Shown piece after piece: positions 19,448 through 29,641 of a stretch of DNA of 64,000 bases. The notes beneath the pieces were generated by a model. That model saw only the letters and a program-made list of their open reading frames with translations, was not told the DNA's origin and ran no database searches. Positions within the stretch are counted from its first letter, which is position 1. The number at the start of each line of letters is the position of its first letter. Source of the stretch: Photorhabdus australis DSM 17609 (lineage in GTDB: Bacteria > Pseudomonadota > Gammaproteobacteria > Enterobacterales > Enterobacteriaceae); the NCBI RefSeq assembly GCF_000711895.1, contig NZ_KL543989.1, positions 23,836 through 87,835 of the forward strand. The letters run 5' to 3'. A program made the translations under genes and the position numbers.

Positions 19448-19663
19448 ATGGCGTGCTTTATTTTATCTTTTTCCTTGGCTTATTTGATGTGTTATCTGGG
19501 CTTTTATACCCTATGGATTTCAAGATGTATCGCGACGGTAAGGGAGCGAATCCCCGGGAGCATAGATAACGATGTGACCGGGGTGAGTGAGTGCAGCCAA
19601 CAAATAGGCAACTTGAAAGATAACGAGTATATAACATTTCTGGCAAAATTGTGGTGTAAATAG
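19448..19663 (+). other. Possible small hydrophobic peptide running into ERIC copy 3
   Basis: From an ATG at 19448, with GTGGAG 7 nt upstream, the frame reads a hydrophobic segment of about 20 residues (MACFILSFSLAYLMCYLGFY). It then runs in frame through the ERIC element to a stop at 19661. It may be a small membrane peptide whose 3' end was replaced by the repeat, or chance. I see nothing else between gstA and the next gene except the ERIC copy. Confidence 0.2.
19505..19631 (+). repeat. ERIC element, copy 3
   Basis: A 127-bp element, TATACCCTATGGATTTCAAG to GATAACGAGTATA, with the same orientation and spacing of motifs as copies 1 and 2. It lies in the AT-rich gap between gstA and an unknown gene. 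Confidence 0.93.
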
Positions 19664-19808
19664 GAAAAATTAAGGGCAGTTTTGGATGAAATTGTTTATC
19701 CAAAACTACCAAATACTTTGTTTCATATCACATATCTTACAATTATTTATGTTATCCTGAATGAATAATAGAGATTGTTGATAATTTCAGAAATTAATCT
19801 TCTATTGG

Positions 19809-20567
19809 CTATAGAATAATTAATATGTTATTTTTGCTGAATGATTTATAATCATAGTAAAATAAATTGAATTTGTTTGTAAAATCATTAAAAATAACCA
19901 TGCATTTTTTATAGTCTCTTGTAAAAATATCCTTTTTATTTTCTTTTTGAAAACTCTCAATTAATTTAATATAAGCGTCATTAATTATTTTAATTTGCTT
20001 ATTAAGTCTATTTATTGAATTGTTTATGTTTTCAAAACTGAATGAAACATCAGGTATATTTAAAGTGATTTCCTCTATCAATGAAGAAAATTTATGTATT
20101 TGTTTTTTATCCTCTCCATTAGGCATATTCTTTAATAATTGTTGTATTTTTATGTGAGTTTTTATTGCGAAACTTTTCATTTGGTCAAATTCATCTTTAG
20201 TTATTTCAAAGAATTGTGGTAACTTTAGGATAAAATCATTCACCTTGTTGAAATCTGACTTGATTTCTTTCAATATGTGATTTACCTTGGCAATATAACC
20301 ATGACCTAAATACCCACAGCTAAGTGATCCTAGATAATTTGTGGTTTTGTGTATATTTTGAATAATTCTATCAATATCTTGTTCATCAAAATTATATGCG
20401 TATTCATAGTTTTCCAGAGCTGACGGCCAGCCAGATAATGATTTGCTAAATTCATGCCAAAAGGCTGTAATCTCTTGCGAAGGATCATGATTTCTCAGAC
20501 ATTCTGGCAATTTTATATTGGTAATTGATTTAAACATATTGGATATAATTAAAAAGTCATTTTTCAT
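19809..20567 (-). CDS. Unrecognised alpha-helical protein
   Basis: A 252-residue protein I do not recognise. It is lysine/asparagine/isoleucine rich, nearly all predicted helical by eye, and coiled-coil-like in residues ~165-215 (SFSFENINNSINRLNKQIK and following). No signal peptide or clear transmembrane span is visible; the only cysteines are in LPECL, LSCGY and KKCM. It is much more AT-rich than its neighbours and stands alone between gstA and fabI, separated from fabI by a terminator. This points to horizontal acquisition. A helical toxin or effector of the XaxB/MakA sort is one thought, but nothing in the sequence proves it. Confidence 0.6.
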   Translation of the reverse strand: MKNDFLIISNMFKSITNIKLPECLRNHDPSQEITAFWHEFSKSLSGWPSALENYEYAYNFDEQDIDRIIQNIHKTTNYLGSLSCGYLGHGYIAKVNHILKEIKSDFNKVNDFILKLPQFFEITKDEFDQMKSFAIKTHIKIQQLLKNMPNGEDKKQIHKFSSLIEEITLNIPDVSFSFENINNSINRLNKQIKIINDAYIKLIESFQKENKKDIFTRDYKKCMVIFNDFTNKFNLFYYDYKSFSKNNILIIL

Positions 20568-20926
20568 TTTATGTACCTTGCTAGAATAATAAAAGTCATT
20601 AAATTGTAAAAATTATGGAATATAATGTTTTAGTAAAAAGATTAAAACTATTATAAATATAAGATATTCTATTGTTCTTTCGTTGATTTTATACAAATTA
20701 AGTTTTTGGTTATATTAAAGGACAGATTGCTGATTAGCGCAAGGAATAGAGATGATATTTTTTATTTCAGTAAAAACAATTATGAGGTTATATCATTTAA
20801 CTATTTAATTACAAAGGATTTAATTATTTTTCTTAAATAGTTTCTAATATCTTAATTTAAAATTAAATTTTACCTATTCGAGAATATTTAATTAAGTGAT
20901 TAATTTATCTTTTTATTATAGATAAA
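20568..20926. other. AT-rich gap upstream of the unknown helical gene
   Basis: About 360 bp of very AT-rich DNA between the unknown gene and the fabI terminator. No credible frame was found. It must contain the promoter of the minus-strand helical protein gene, but no clear -35/-10 pair stands out from the AT background. Confidence 0.45.
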
Positions 20927-20956
20927 AAGGCCCGAGAAATAGTTTTTTCGGGCCTT
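20927..20956 (-). terminator. Terminator after fabI
   Basis: A 9-bp stem AAGGCCCGA/TCGGGCCTT. On the minus strand TTTTTATC follows. It lies 22 bp past the fabI stop. Confidence 0.8.
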
Positions 20957-20978
20957 ATAAATTAAAAATCCATGATCA

Positions 20979-21776
20979 TTAATTAGATTGTTGTAATTCC
21001 AGTTCATTCATTGTTGAAATGCTGAAACCACCGTCAACATGCAGAATTTCACCGGTAATACCACCGGACAGATCTGAGCATAGGAATGCCGCCGCGTTAC
21101 CAACATCTTCAGTTGTTACAGTGCGGCGAATTGGGTTGACGGATTCACAATGAGCCAGCATCTTACGGAAATCTTTGATGCCGGAAGCGGCTAAAGTACG
21201 GATAGGGCCAGCGGAGATACCGTTGACACGAATACCTTCAGTACCCATAGCGTTAGCCATATAACGAACATTAGCTTCCAGGGAAGCTTTTGCCAGGCCC
21301 ATAACGTTATAGTTAGGGATTGAACGTTCTGCTCCCAGATAGGAGAGTGTCAGTAAAGCAGAATTTGGGTTCAGCATTTCACGGCAAGCCTTTGCCAAAG
21401 CAACAAAGCTGTAAGAGCTGATATCATGCGCGATTTGAAAGCCTTCGCGGGTAACTGTATCCACATAATTACCATCCAGTTGATCAGCAGGTGCAAAGCC
21501 AATGGAGTGAACAAAACCATCGAATTTTGGCCAGACTTTGCCTAACTCAATGAACAGGGCTTCAATGCTTTCATCTTCAGTTACATCGCAAGGCAAAGCA
21601 ATAGTAGAATTTAGAGATTCAGCGAATTCTTCTACACGAGGTTTCAACTTATCATTTTGATAAGTGAAAGCCAGCTCAGCGCCTTGGTCATGCATTGTTT
21701 TTGCAATACCATAAGCGATGGAGAGTTTACTGGCGACGCCAGTGATCAGAATGCGCTTACCGGTCATAAAGCCCAT
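20979..21776 (-). CDS. fabI: Enoyl-[acyl-carrier-protein] reductase (NADH) FabI
   Basis: A 265-residue short-chain dehydrogenase-type enzyme that reduces trans-2-enoyl-ACP in each cycle of fatty-acid elongation; it is the triclosan target. [13 protein letters not shown] is the dinucleotide loop. The catalytic Tyr and Lys lie in [21 protein letters not shown] (the Y-x6-K pattern of FabI). Length matches E. coli (262). It lies upstream of sapF on the same strand's far side, as in enterics. Confidence 0.97.
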   Translation of the reverse strand: MGFMTGKRILITGVASKLSIAYGIAKTMHDQGAELAFTYQNDKLKPRVEEFAESLNSTIALPCDVTEDESIEALFIELGKVWPKFDGFVHSIGFAPADQLDGNYVDTVTREGFQIAHDISSYSFVALAKACREMLNPNSALLTLSYLGAERSIPNYNVMGLAKASLEANVRYMANAMGTEGIRVNGISAGPIRTLAASGIKDFRKMLAHCESVNPIRRTVTTEDVGNAAAFLCSDLSGGITGEILHVDGGFSISTMNELELQQSN

Positions 21777-21960
21777 AACAGTATCCTTAGTGTGATAACG
21801 TCAAATGATATTAATGAATTAAAATTGCTTACAGAAACAATATCAATATGACGTTTTATTGTTAACAAACCTAGTGATTCTATCACGCTGGAGAGAAATA
21901 TGCTGTATTTTGCTTTCTGCTCCGAGCAGTGATTATTGTTTTGTATATCCTAAGGCTATC

Positions 21961-22770
21961 CTAAGGCATATTCTGTCGCCAAGCATCAGCGGTGAGGGGT
22001 TCACCGAAATGGCTGGCGATCAGGCGGCGGGTTATATCATGTAGAGGAGAAGCTAACACTTCTGCTGTATTTCCCCGCTCAACAACTTCTCCCTGATGCA
22101 TTACCAATACTTGGTCGCTGATATGTTTCATCATTCCAAGGTGCTGGGTAACATAGAGATAAGAGATGCCTTGTTTCTCCTGTAGTTCCAACATTAAATT
22201 AATTATTTGGGAACGCATAGACATATCGAGTGATGCGAGTGCTTCATCCGCGATAATAATCTGAGGTTGTAAGATCAAGGCACGTGCTAGTGCTACCCGC
22301 TGTTTCTGGCCTGAGGCTAGCATATGTGGATAATAGTTGGCGTGGTCCGGTAACAAGCCAACTTGCCGTAATGTTTGGTTAATTCGTTTTTCTCGTTCTG
22401 CGGTATTTAGTTCTGTATTAAGTAGAAGAGGGATATCAAGAATTTGCCCAATACGTTGACGAGGGTTTAATGATGTACTTGGGTCTTGAAATATCATGCG
22501 AATGCGTTGACTGCGATAACTGTAATCGCCGTAAGTAAGTTTATGACCTTCGATTATAATTTCTCCGGAGGTGGGTTCCATGACACCTGAAAGCATTTTT
22601 GCCAGCGTTGATTTCCCTGAGCCATTTTCACCAATAATCGCTAGTGTCTGTTTTGTCTTTAAGGTAAAGCTGACAGGTTTCACTGCATCAAGATGTTGAC
22701 GATGAAAAAATCCGGTCCGATAACGGAAAGTTTTAGCTAAGTTCCTGACTTCCAATAGAGCATCCGCCAT
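21961..22770 (-). CDS. sapF: Peptide ABC transporter ATP-binding protein SapF
   Basis: A 269-residue ABC ATPase with Walker A GENGSGKST, Q-loop MIFQDPSTSLNPRQ, signature LASGQKQRVAL (an A variant of LSGGQ) and Walker B IIIADEALASLD. It is the last gene of sapABCDF. The Sap system is linked to resistance to antimicrobial peptides, to potassium uptake through TrkH, and in E. coli to putrescine export. It starts 2 bp after the sapD stop. Confidence 0.95.
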   Translation of the reverse strand: MADALLEVRNLAKTFRYRTGFFHRQHLDAVKPVSFTLKTKQTLAIIGENGSGKSTLAKMLSGVMEPTSGEIIIEGHKLTYGDYSYRSQRIRMIFQDPSTSLNPRQRIGQILDIPLLLNTELNTAEREKRINQTLRQVGLLPDHANYYPHMLASGQKQRVALARALILQPQIIIADEALASLDMSMRSQIINLMLELQEKQGISYLYVTQHLGMMKHISDQVLVMHQGEVVERGNTAEVLASPLHDITRRLIASHFGEPLTADAWRQNMP

Positions 22771-22772
22771 TA

Positions 22773-23762
22773 TTATTCCTCCAAATTCAATGGAAAATGG
22801 CAGGCAAAAGCGTGGTTTTTAATTACCCGTAATCGAGGGGTTTCAATACAGGTTTTTTGTGCGTAAGGGCAACGTGGGCCTAGACGGCAGCCGACTGGCA
22901 GATGCTCAAGGGATGGAATAGCGCCTGGCAAGGTATTTAGTCTGCTTTTATGAGGTAAGGAGCTACCAAAATCAGGAATAGCGCGGTTCAACGCTTGTGT
23001 ATAGGGATGGTGTGGTGTCACTAATAATTCATCGGGAGCGGCGCTTTCGACAGTTTGGCCGCAATATAAAACATTAATACGATCCACCAGTTTGCTCATG
23101 ATTTGTAAATCATGGCTTATTAATAGAATGGTGGTGTTATTGTTTTGGTTCAATTTTGCTAACAGACGGAAAATCTGAGCTTGAGTGGTCGGTTCCATCG
23201 CATTCGTTGGTTCATCTGCAATCAGTAGGCGTGGCTGGTTAGCTAATGCAATAGCAATCATGACTTTCTGGCATTCCCCTTCGGTTAATTCATAAGGGAA
23301 ACTACTCATAATATCTTTGTGATCTTTAATTCCCACGCGATGAAGTAACTCAATAGCTCGGCGTTTACGCCAGTTGAAACATTGCCACCAGCGGCCTTTA
23401 TAAGTCCAGCGAGGGATTGCCTGAATGAGTTGTTGACCAATATTTTCAGAAGGATCAAGACAAGATTGTGGTTCCTGAAAAATCATTGAGATGTTGTGAC
23501 CGATAACTTTTCGACGTTGTCGTGGAGTCAGGCGAAGCAAATCAATATCGTTGAAGCGGAAGCGGTCAGCCGTCACTTTGAGATTGTCTTTAGTGACCCC
23601 GCTTATTGCTTTGGCAATCAGGCTCTTGCCGGAGCCTGATTCGCCAACCAAGCCACGTATTTCACCTTCTATCAGTGAAATACTAACGCGATCAACGGCT
23701 TTTACTGGCCCTTTAGCAGTCATAAATTCAATCGTGAGGTTGCGAATATCAAGTAATGGCAT
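22773..23762 (-). CDS. sapD: Peptide ABC transporter ATP-binding protein SapD
   Basis: A 329-residue ABC ATPase of the oligopeptide class. Walker A is GESGSGKS, the signature is the degenerate [12 protein letters not shown], and Walker B is [12 protein letters not shown]. The C-terminal oligopeptide-transport extension has four Cys, including [15 protein letters not shown] (an Fe-S-like motif seen in this subfamily). It abuts sapC (stop and start adjacent). SapD is the subunit that supports TrkH potassium uptake in E. coli. Confidence 0.95.
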   Translation of the reverse strand: MPLLDIRNLTIEFMTAKGPVKAVDRVSISLIEGEIRGLVGESGSGKSLIAKAISGVTKDNLKVTADRFRFNDIDLLRLTPRQRRKVIGHNISMIFQEPQSCLDPSENIGQQLIQAIPRWTYKGRWWQCFNWRKRRAIELLHRVGIKDHKDIMSSFPYELTEGECQKVMIAIALANQPRLLIADEPTNAMEPTTQAQIFRLLAKLNQNNNTTILLISHDLQIMSKLVDRINVLYCGQTVESAAPDELLVTPHHPYTQALNRAIPDFGSSLPHKSRLNTLPGAIPSLEHLPVGCRLGPRCPYAQKTCIETPRLRVIKNHAFACHFPLNLEE

Positions 23763-24653
23763 TTATTCCACCCCGGAATTAATTGCACGGTGTAATCCAT
23801 CACCTAGCAAGTTTATTAACAATACACTTATCATTATTGCTGCGCCGGGTAGCATAACGGTCCAGGGAGCAACATAGATGAGTTCCAGTGAATCTCCCAA
23901 CATAGCACCCCATTCAGGTGAAGGTAGCTGAGCACCAAGATCGAGAAAACCAAGTGAAGCAATATCGAGTATGGCAATAGAAAGGGCGCGTGTCAGCTCG
24001 TTGACCAGTATAGCGGTAATATTCGGTAATACGGCATACCATAGGATGTGGTAATTGGATGCGCCATCTAGACGTGCCGCAATGACATATTCTTTATCCA
24101 ACTCATCATGAACCGCACTGTAAACAGAGCGCACTATACGCGGTAATAGTGCCAGCCAAATAGCGATTATTGCATGTTGTAAACTGGCACCAACAAAAGC
24201 GACAACAATAATTGCTAGCAATAATGATGGGATAGAAAGTAACGTGTCAAGGATATGATTGAGCACGGCGGATTTCAATCCTCGTGTCATACCTGCCAGG
24301 CAACCTATGATGAGGCCACATAAAGCTGCCGCCACAGTTACCAACAGCGCTGAACCGAATGTAGATGCAGTACCTATCAATAATCGACTGAGAATGTCGC
24401 GCCCAAGATCATCGGTACCCAAAAAGAACGCGATATTACCGTGATGTGACCACGAAGGTGGCAGTAGTTGGTGACCGAGAAATTGTTGATCAAGCTCATA
24501 GGGAGCCAAATACTTACCAAGTAGGCTTAAGGTAATAAGAATAAGTACGCCATAAAAACCTGTCATTGCCAGCATATCAGAATAGAAAAAACGCCAGATG
24601 ACCTTTATCGGAGACGGCATTTTCTTTTCACGATAAAAGTTATCTAAGGGCAT
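23763..24653 (-). CDS. sapC: Peptide ABC transporter permease SapC
   Basis: A 296-residue permease with about six membrane helices and the DppC-like N-terminus. The permease EAA-type loop is at [40 protein letters not shown] is typical of the DppC/OppC class. It overlaps the sapB stop by 14 bp, showing translational coupling. Confidence 0.95.
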   Translation of the reverse strand: MPLDNFYREKKMPSPIKVIWRFFYSDMLAMTGFYGVLILITLSLLGKYLAPYELDQQFLGHQLLPPSWSHHGNIAFFLGTDDLGRDILSRLLIGTASTFGSALLVTVAAALCGLIIGCLAGMTRGLKSAVLNHILDTLLSIPSLLLAIIVVAFVGASLQHAIIAIWLALLPRIVRSVYSAVHDELDKEYVIAARLDGASNYHILWYAVLPNITAILVNELTRALSIAILDIASLGFLDLGAQLPSPEWGAMLGDSLELIYVAPWTVMLPGAAIMISVLLINLLGDGLHRAINSGVE

Positions 24654-25605
24654 ACCATTCCTTATGCTTCAAAGGGGTGGTTATTGCGCCAATAATATCA
24701 GACAGCACATTGACAGAAATAACCAGTGTACCAACAACCATAACACCGGCAGAGATGGCTGAATAATCCTGCTGACGAATTGCGCTGACCAACCAGTGGC
24801 CAAGCCCTGGCCAGTTAAATACTAATTCTGTCATCATAGCTAATGTCAGCATGGTAGAAAATTGTAATCCTAATTTCGGGATGATGGGAGGCAATGCATT
24901 ATGTAGTACATGACGACGGATAATGGTCAGTCTTGATAAGCCACGGGTTGCGGCAGCTTTAATATAATTTTCCCCAAAAACTTCTTCTGTACTGTTTCTC
25001 ATTAGCCGGATGACTTCTGTTGTTGGTGCAACCGCGAGGGTAATGACTGGCAAGAGTAGATGTTGAATGGCATTAATAATCATCTCATTGCGATAGGGTG
25101 ATTTTGATAACCAGGCATCAATTAATGAGAAGCCTGTCACAGGATCAATCTGATATAGCAAATTAAAGCGACCGGAAACCGGTAGCCAGCCAAGATAAAG
25201 AGAAAAAAATAAGGTCAGCAATAGTGCCAGCCAAAAGATTGGTATAGAAAATCCGATTAAAGCAATGGAGATGATAACAGTATCGGCTGTTTTATTACGC
25301 CACACTCCGGCAATAATACCTAGCGGGATGCCGGCCAGTAAAGCGGCAGAGAAAGCCAGAATGCAAAGCTCCATCGTAGCAGGAAATACTTCCCATAGTT
25401 GCTCGCTGATGAGTTCGCCATTGATGCTAGATACACCAAAATCCCATAGTAATAAGCTGTGGAAATAGAAGGTATAAGCATCAAACAGGGATGCACCGCT
25501 AAGTGGTGCATTGGGGGTAAAGTAACTGAGGCTAAAGCTAATCAGCGATAGGAAAAATAGTGTAATAATCAGTAGCAACAGACGACGGAGAGTGTAAATA
25601 ATCAT
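24640..25605 (-). CDS. sapB: Peptide ABC transporter permease SapB
   Basis: A 321-residue permease of the DppB/OppB class: a hydrophobic N-terminal helix ([17 protein letters not shown]), about six helices, and an EAA-type loop at [25 protein letters not shown]. The start overlaps the sapA stop by 4 bp (ATGA). It pairs with SapC to form the channel. Confidence 0.95.
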   Translation of the reverse strand: MIIYTLRRLLLLIITLFFLSLISFSLSYFTPNAPLSGASLFDAYTFYFHSLLLWDFGVSSINGELISEQLWEVFPATMELCILAFSAALLAGIPLGIIAGVWRNKTADTVIISIALIGFSIPIFWLALLLTLFFSLYLGWLPVSGRFNLLYQIDPVTGFSLIDAWLSKSPYRNEMIINAIQHLLLPVITLAVAPTTEVIRLMRNSTEEVFGENYIKAAATRGLSRLTIIRRHVLHNALPPIIPKLGLQFSTMLTLAMMTELVFNWPGLGHWLVSAIRQQDYSAISAGVMVVGTLVISVNVLSDIIGAITTPLKHKEWYALR

Positions 25606-27266
25606 TTGCCGTCCTTTTGAGCAATATGATCGGTTTCTTTTTCTCGGTAAACACCGGCGAAAGAAGTATTACCAAATGGACTAAGTATTAGCCCCTTAAT
25701 ATCATGGCGATAAGCTTGTAAGCGTAGGGAATAAGCTAGTGGTAAAACAGGTAATTGTTGTTCGAGAATTTTTTGCGCGTCATGATAATACTTAATCCGG
25801 GATAATAATTGTTGGTTAATCAAAGCTTGCCGCAAAATCTTATCAAATGCTGGGTTACACCAATGGCTGAAATTTGTCTGTGAGGCGATAGCAGCACAGC
25901 TTAATAATGGTCGGAAAAAGCTGTCTGGGTCATTACTGTCAGTTGACCAGCCTGACAATGTCATATCATGAGATTTATCCATCAGTTTGGTTTCCTGAAA
26001 GCGACCCTCAACAGGTTTGATGCTCATTATAATACCAACCTGTGCTAAATCAGCCTGAATCAGTTCTGCCATTTTTAATGGGCTTGGATTATAAGACTGA
26101 GAAGCAGTGGGTACCCATAAGCTAAGTTTCATTCCATTCAACCCAAGATCATTAAGCATCTTACGAGATTTTTCCGGATTGTATTCTGTAATCTCAGCTT
26201 GATTATCATAAGCCCATGATGCTCTCGGTAAAATTGATGCAGCTGTTTCTGCTGTTCCATAATAGATGGATTGCATTAACCGTTGGTTATTAATTGCGTA
26301 AGCAATAGCTTGTCTAACTTGCAATTGATCAAGTGGCGGCTTACTGGTATTAAAAGCAAGATAGGCGATATTCATTCCTGGACGTAAGGTTAGACGCAAA
26401 CGAGGATCATCCCGTAAAATCTTGAGTTGGCTGGCTGCGGGATAAGCCAAAACATCACATTCACCAGTCAAAAGCTTAGACATCCGGCCGGTACCGCCAG
26501 CACCGACATCAATAACTATTTGTTGCATTTGGGGCTTGCCTTTCCAGTAGTTATCATGACGAACCAGGCGGATAAATTGCTTGGTTTGATAGTTTTTTAG
26601 CATAAACGGGCCTGTGCCAACAGGCTTCCAGTCAATTTGTTCATGACGGTTCATCTCATGTAATTGCTGCCCATATTCTTGTGAAAGTACAGGCGCATAA
26701 TGGGTTGCTAAATGCCAAAGAAAAGAGGCGTCTGGCTCATGCAGGCGAAATTCCACCGTATATTCATTAATTTTACGGATGCTTTGAATGGAATCAGCAA
26801 GCTGGAGACTGTCAAAATAGGGATAATTTCCACCATTGACATAGTGGTAATAGTGCTGCTTATCAAACAGACGTTTAAAGCTGAAGATAACATCGTCAGC
26901 ATTCATTTGACGGGTTGGAGTGAACCAATCTGTTGACTGAAATGAAACGTTATGGCGCAAATGAAAACGGTAGGTGGCGCCATTATCAAGAGTTTCCCAA
27001 CGGGAAGCTAATTCAGGGAGTAGGCGGTAAGTATAAGGATCGACATCCAGTAGACGCTCATAAAGTTGTGCAGCCAGGGTATCGACCGTTAAACCGCTAC
27101 TCGTCAGTTGAGGATTAAAAGTATTTAGGTTGCCATTAACGCAATAAACAACCCCCTGTTGCCGAATATCAGCTGGAACGCGAGGCTTTTTTTCAGGCGT
27201 AGTCATTGTTGCTGCAATAGTTGGAGTTGAAAGGACTAATATGATCCAATAAATCAAATTGCGCAT
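25602..27266 (-). CDS. sapA: Periplasmic peptide-binding protein SapA
   Basis: A 554-residue extracellular solute-binding protein family 5 member with a signal peptide (cleavage near residue 18, after TIAA). It carries typical SBP-5 blocks: [37 protein letters not shown], and a late [21 protein letters not shown]. SapA binds cationic antimicrobial peptides and heme in some bacteria and feeds SapBCDF. It is the first gene of the operon; its promoter must lie just downstream of the minus-strand boundary with the RyhB-like RNA. Confidence 0.94.
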   Translation of the reverse strand: MRNLIYWIILVLSTPTIAATMTTPEKKPRVPADIRQQGVVYCVNGNLNTFNPQLTSSGLTVDTLAAQLYERLLDVDPYTYRLLPELASRWETLDNGATYRFHLRHNVSFQSTDWFTPTRQMNADDVIFSFKRLFDKQHYYHYVNGGNYPYFDSLQLADSIQSIRKINEYTVEFRLHEPDASFLWHLATHYAPVLSQEYGQQLHEMNRHEQIDWKPVGTGPFMLKNYQTKQFIRLVRHDNYWKGKPQMQQIVIDVGAGGTGRMSKLLTGECDVLAYPAASQLKILRDDPRLRLTLRPGMNIAYLAFNTSKPPLDQLQVRQAIAYAINNQRLMQSIYYGTAETAASILPRASWAYDNQAEITEYNPEKSRKMLNDLGLNGMKLSLWVPTASQSYNPSPLKMAELIQADLAQVGIIMSIKPVEGRFQETKLMDKSHDMTLSGWSTDSNDPDSFFRPLLSCAAIASQTNFSHWCNPAFDKILRQALINQQLLSRIKYYHDAQKILEQQLPVLPLAYSLRLQAYRHDIKGLILSPFGNTSFAGVYREKETDHIAQKDGK

Positions 27267-27383
27267 ATAAAGTATCTATTATTATTTAGAATTGACATAT
27301 TGTATCTCAATTAGCGATTGAGCCAAGAAAAACGCTGAGATGGAGATTAATGAGAAAAATTCTCAACAAAGTGCTTTACAAAA

Positions 27384-27402
27384 CGTATTGAGAAACATTA
27401 TC
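27384..27402. promoter_or_regulatory. Fur box upstream of the RyhB-like RNA
   Basis: CGTATTGAGAAACATTATC agrees with the 19-bp Fur consensus at 14 positions, including a perfect CATTATC right half. It overlaps a CATTAT -10-like element (27396-27401) just upstream of the RNA, the arrangement expected for iron-Fur repression of ryhB. Confidence 0.7.
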
Positions 27403-27407
27403 ATCTG

Positions 27408-27512
27408 GATCGCATTTCCGGCGTAATAATTTTTGTTATTCCAGGAAAGGCACGACATTGCTCACATTGCTTCCAGTGTTTTTTTAGCCAGCTCGGGTGC
27501 TGGCTTTTTTTT
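27408..27512 (+). ncRNA. ryhB: RyhB-type iron-responsive small RNA
   Basis: The core at 27450-27476, GCACGACATTGCTCACATTG followed by CTTCCAG, is the conserved Hfq-dependent pairing region of E. coli RyhB as I remember it. The 3' end is a Rho-independent terminator AGCCAGC-tcggg-GCTGGCT with eight T, also like E. coli. A Fur box lies at the promoter. RyhB is made when iron is scarce and blocks translation of iron-using proteins such as SodB; the GACATTGC at 27454-27461 is perfectly complementary to the sodB start region of this window. The 5' end (27408) is an estimate from the -10. In E. coli the gene lies elsewhere (yhhX-yhhY). Confidence 0.9.
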
Positions 27513-27525
27513 ATTTACATTCGGA

Positions 27526-28530
27526 TCATTTATTACCTGTATTAATATCGTGTTTCTTGATTAAGCCTCGTAACTGATTGTAGGTCAACCCCAGTTTTTC
27601 CGATGCTTTTCTCTGATTGAATTTACTCTCTTTTAATGATAGTTCGATCAATTGCCGTTCACTATCATGTTGCCATTGCTTCAGATTGACAGGTAGAGCA
27701 GGCAGAGGCTGTGAAGATGAACTATTATGATCACTAGTATTAGCCAAAAGGGACTGTGCAGAAACGAACGGGTTGATAATGATATTGTCGAGCTGATTGG
27801 GATTTTCGCCATGACGATAAACCGAACGTTCCACAACATTTTTCAGTTCACGAATATTACCGGGCCAGTTGTAATTTTGTAGCTGGTGTTTTGCTTGTGC
27901 GGTGAAACCGGTAAATAAGGGCAAATTAAGTTCGCGGCACATTTGAATAGCGAAATGTTGTGCCAGCAACATGATGTCTTGCTGTCTTTGTCGCAATGGT
28001 GGTATCTGAACCACATCAAAAGCTAACCTATCGAGTAAATCAGCGCGAAATCTACCCTGGATTGCCATTGCAGGTAAATCATCATTCGTTGCGCATATTA
28101 ATCGAACATCGACTTGTAATGATTGACTGCCGCCAACACGTTCAAGATAGCCATATTCAATGACGCGTAGTAATTTTTCCTGGACTTGTATTGGTGCGGT
28201 TGCTAGTTCATCAAGAAATAGGGTTCCCCCATCAGCACGTTCAAATCTTCCTTGATGCCTTTTTTGTGCGCTGGTAAATGCGCCAGCTTCATGACCAAAT
28301 AGTTCTGAATCTAATAAATTCTCGTTTAAAGCAGCGCAGTTTAGGGAAATAAAGGGGCCTTGCCAACGAGGAGATAGATAATGTAGACGGCGGGCAATCA
28401 ATTCTTTACCCGTTCCGCGTTCACCAATAACAAGTACTGGTTTATTTAATTTTGCCAGAGCTGATACTTGCTCCAGAATTTCAATAAAACTGTTTGCTTC
28501 ACCTAATAGATTTTCTGTGATTTCACTCAT
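27526..28530 (-). CDS. pspF: Psp operon activator PspF, sigma-54 enhancer-binding protein
   Basis: A 334-residue bacterial enhancer-binding protein with no N-terminal sensory domain, as usual for PspF: AAA+ domain from residue ~1 to 260, then a Fis-type helix-turn-helix (ASEKLGLTYNQLRGLIKKH). Walker A is GERGTGKE, and Walker B GGTLFLDELA. The sigma-54 contact loop reads GAFTSA instead of the canonical GAFTGA. It is divergent from pspA; PspA is known to bind and inhibit PspF. The ATG at 28530 (MSEITENLLGEANSF) matches the E. coli start best; another ATG lies five codons upstream. Confidence 0.94.
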   Translation of the reverse strand: MSEITENLLGEANSFIEILEQVSALAKLNKPVLVIGERGTGKELIARRLHYLSPRWQGPFISLNCAALNENLLDSELFGHEAGAFTSAQKRHQGRFERADGGTLFLDELATAPIQVQEKLLRVIEYGYLERVGGSQSLQVDVRLICATNDDLPAMAIQGRFRADLLDRLAFDVVQIPPLRQRQQDIMLLAQHFAIQMCRELNLPLFTGFTAQAKHQLQNYNWPGNIRELKNVVERSVYRHGENPNQLDNIIINPFVSAQSLLANTSDHNSSSSQPLPALPVNLKQWQHDSERQLIELSLKESKFNQRKASEKLGLTYNQLRGLIKKHDINTGNK

Positions 28531-28640
28531 GGTTATTTTAACCAATAGTTAGTTATTATGACCACTTTATTTTGTTGGCGTAGAAAGTCAAAGAAAAAAT
28601 ATCTCTTTATATTTCATGTAAATAAAATGAATAAAAAAGT

Positions 28641-28656
28641 TGGCATGATTCTTGAT
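28641..28656 (+). promoter_or_regulatory. Sigma-54 promoter of pspA
   Basis: TGGCATG-ATTC-TTGAT closely matches the sigma-54 consensus TGGCACG-N4-TTGCW, with the invariant GG and a near-invariant GC/GA spacing of 10 bp. It lies about 50 bp before the pspA start. PspF sites are expected further upstream, in 28546-28640. Confidence 0.8.
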
Positions 28657-28706
28657 GTATAATCTTCACAGTATTAATAAGTCTTAGTTAAAGAGGATAA
28701 TTTACT

Positions 28707-29378
28707 ATGGGTATTTTCTCTCGTTTTGCCGATATCGTGAATGCCAACATCTCTTCATTACTGGATAAAGCAGAAGATCCGCAGAAAATGATTCGTTTGA
28801 TGATTCAGGAAATGGAAGATACTTTAGTTGAAATTCGCTCAACCTCAGCACGCACTTTGGCAGAGAAAAAACAGTTGTCTCGTCGCATTGAGGCAGGTGA
28901 ACAGCAAGTATCTGATTGGCAAGAAAAAGCTGAGCTGGCATTAAGTAAAGATAGAGAAGATTTAGCTCGGGCAGCATTAATCGAAAAACAGAAAGTTTCT
29001 GCTTTACTGGATACATTGAAACACGAACTGGCCATACTGGAAGAAACACTTGAGCGTATGAAAGGAGAAGTTGTCGAGCTTGAAAATAAGCTCAGTGAAA
29101 CTCGTGCCAGACAGCAATCGTTGGCTCTGCGCCATCAGGCAGCGGCATCTTCCCGACAAGTTCGTCGTCAGTTAGACAGTGGTAAGATTGATGAGGCCAT
29201 GGCTCGCTTCGAGCAATTTGAACGTCGTATCGATCATATGACAGCCGAAGCGGAAACTGTGGGTATGGGAAAACAAAAATCGCTAGAACAGCAGTTTGCT
29301 GAATTAAAAGCAGATGATGAAATCAACGCGCAGTTGGCAGCAATGAAGGCTAAAATAAATGCTAAAGAACAACATTAA
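28707..29378 (+). CDS. pspA: Phage shock protein A (PspA)
   Basis: A 223-residue PspA/IM30 protein, nearly all helical. The N-terminal amphipathic helix ([21 protein letters not shown]) inserts in stressed membranes, and long coiled-coil helices (residues ~25-185) build the ESCRT-III-like polymer. PspA inhibits PspF in resting cells and protects membrane integrity when the proton gradient fails. It is first in pspABC under a sigma-54 promoter. Confidence 0.96.
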   Translation: MGIFSRFADIVNANISSLLDKAEDPQKMIRLMIQEMEDTLVEIRSTSARTLAEKKQLSRRIEAGEQQVSDWQEKAELALSKDREDLARAALIEKQKVSALLDTLKHELAILEETLERMKGEVVELENKLSETRARQQSLALRHQAAASSRQVRRQLDSGKIDEAMARFEQFERRIDHMTAEAETVGMGKQKSLEQQFAELKADDEINAQLAAMKAKINAKEQH

Positions 29379-29413
29379 TCATGGTGTACTCAACTAACCA
29401 TTAAGGAATAGTA

Positions 29414-29641
29414 ATGGGCTTTATATTTCTTGGCATTCCATTGATGATCTTTGTGCTTTTTGTTTTACCCATCTGGCTGTGGTTGCACTACAACAACCGG
29501 AATTCAAACCAAAGTCGGTTGGAGCAACATGAAATTCAGCTTCTGGCAGAGCGTGTACAACATATGCAGGCACGAATCAAAATACTGGAAGATATTCTGG
29601 ATGCGGAACACCCTGGTTGGAGGCAATATGGCAAATTATAA
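29414..29641 (+). CDS. pspB: Phage shock protein B (PspB)
   Basis: A 75-residue inner-membrane protein: one N-terminal transmembrane helix (FIFLGIPLMIFVLFVLPIWLWLHY), then a cytoplasmic coiled coil. With PspC it senses envelope stress and draws PspA away from PspF. It overlaps the pspC start by 14 bp. Confidence 0.94.
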   Translation: MGFIFLGIPLMIFVLFVLPIWLWLHYNNRNSNQSRLEQHEIQLLAERVQHMQARIKILEDILDAEHPGWRQYGKL

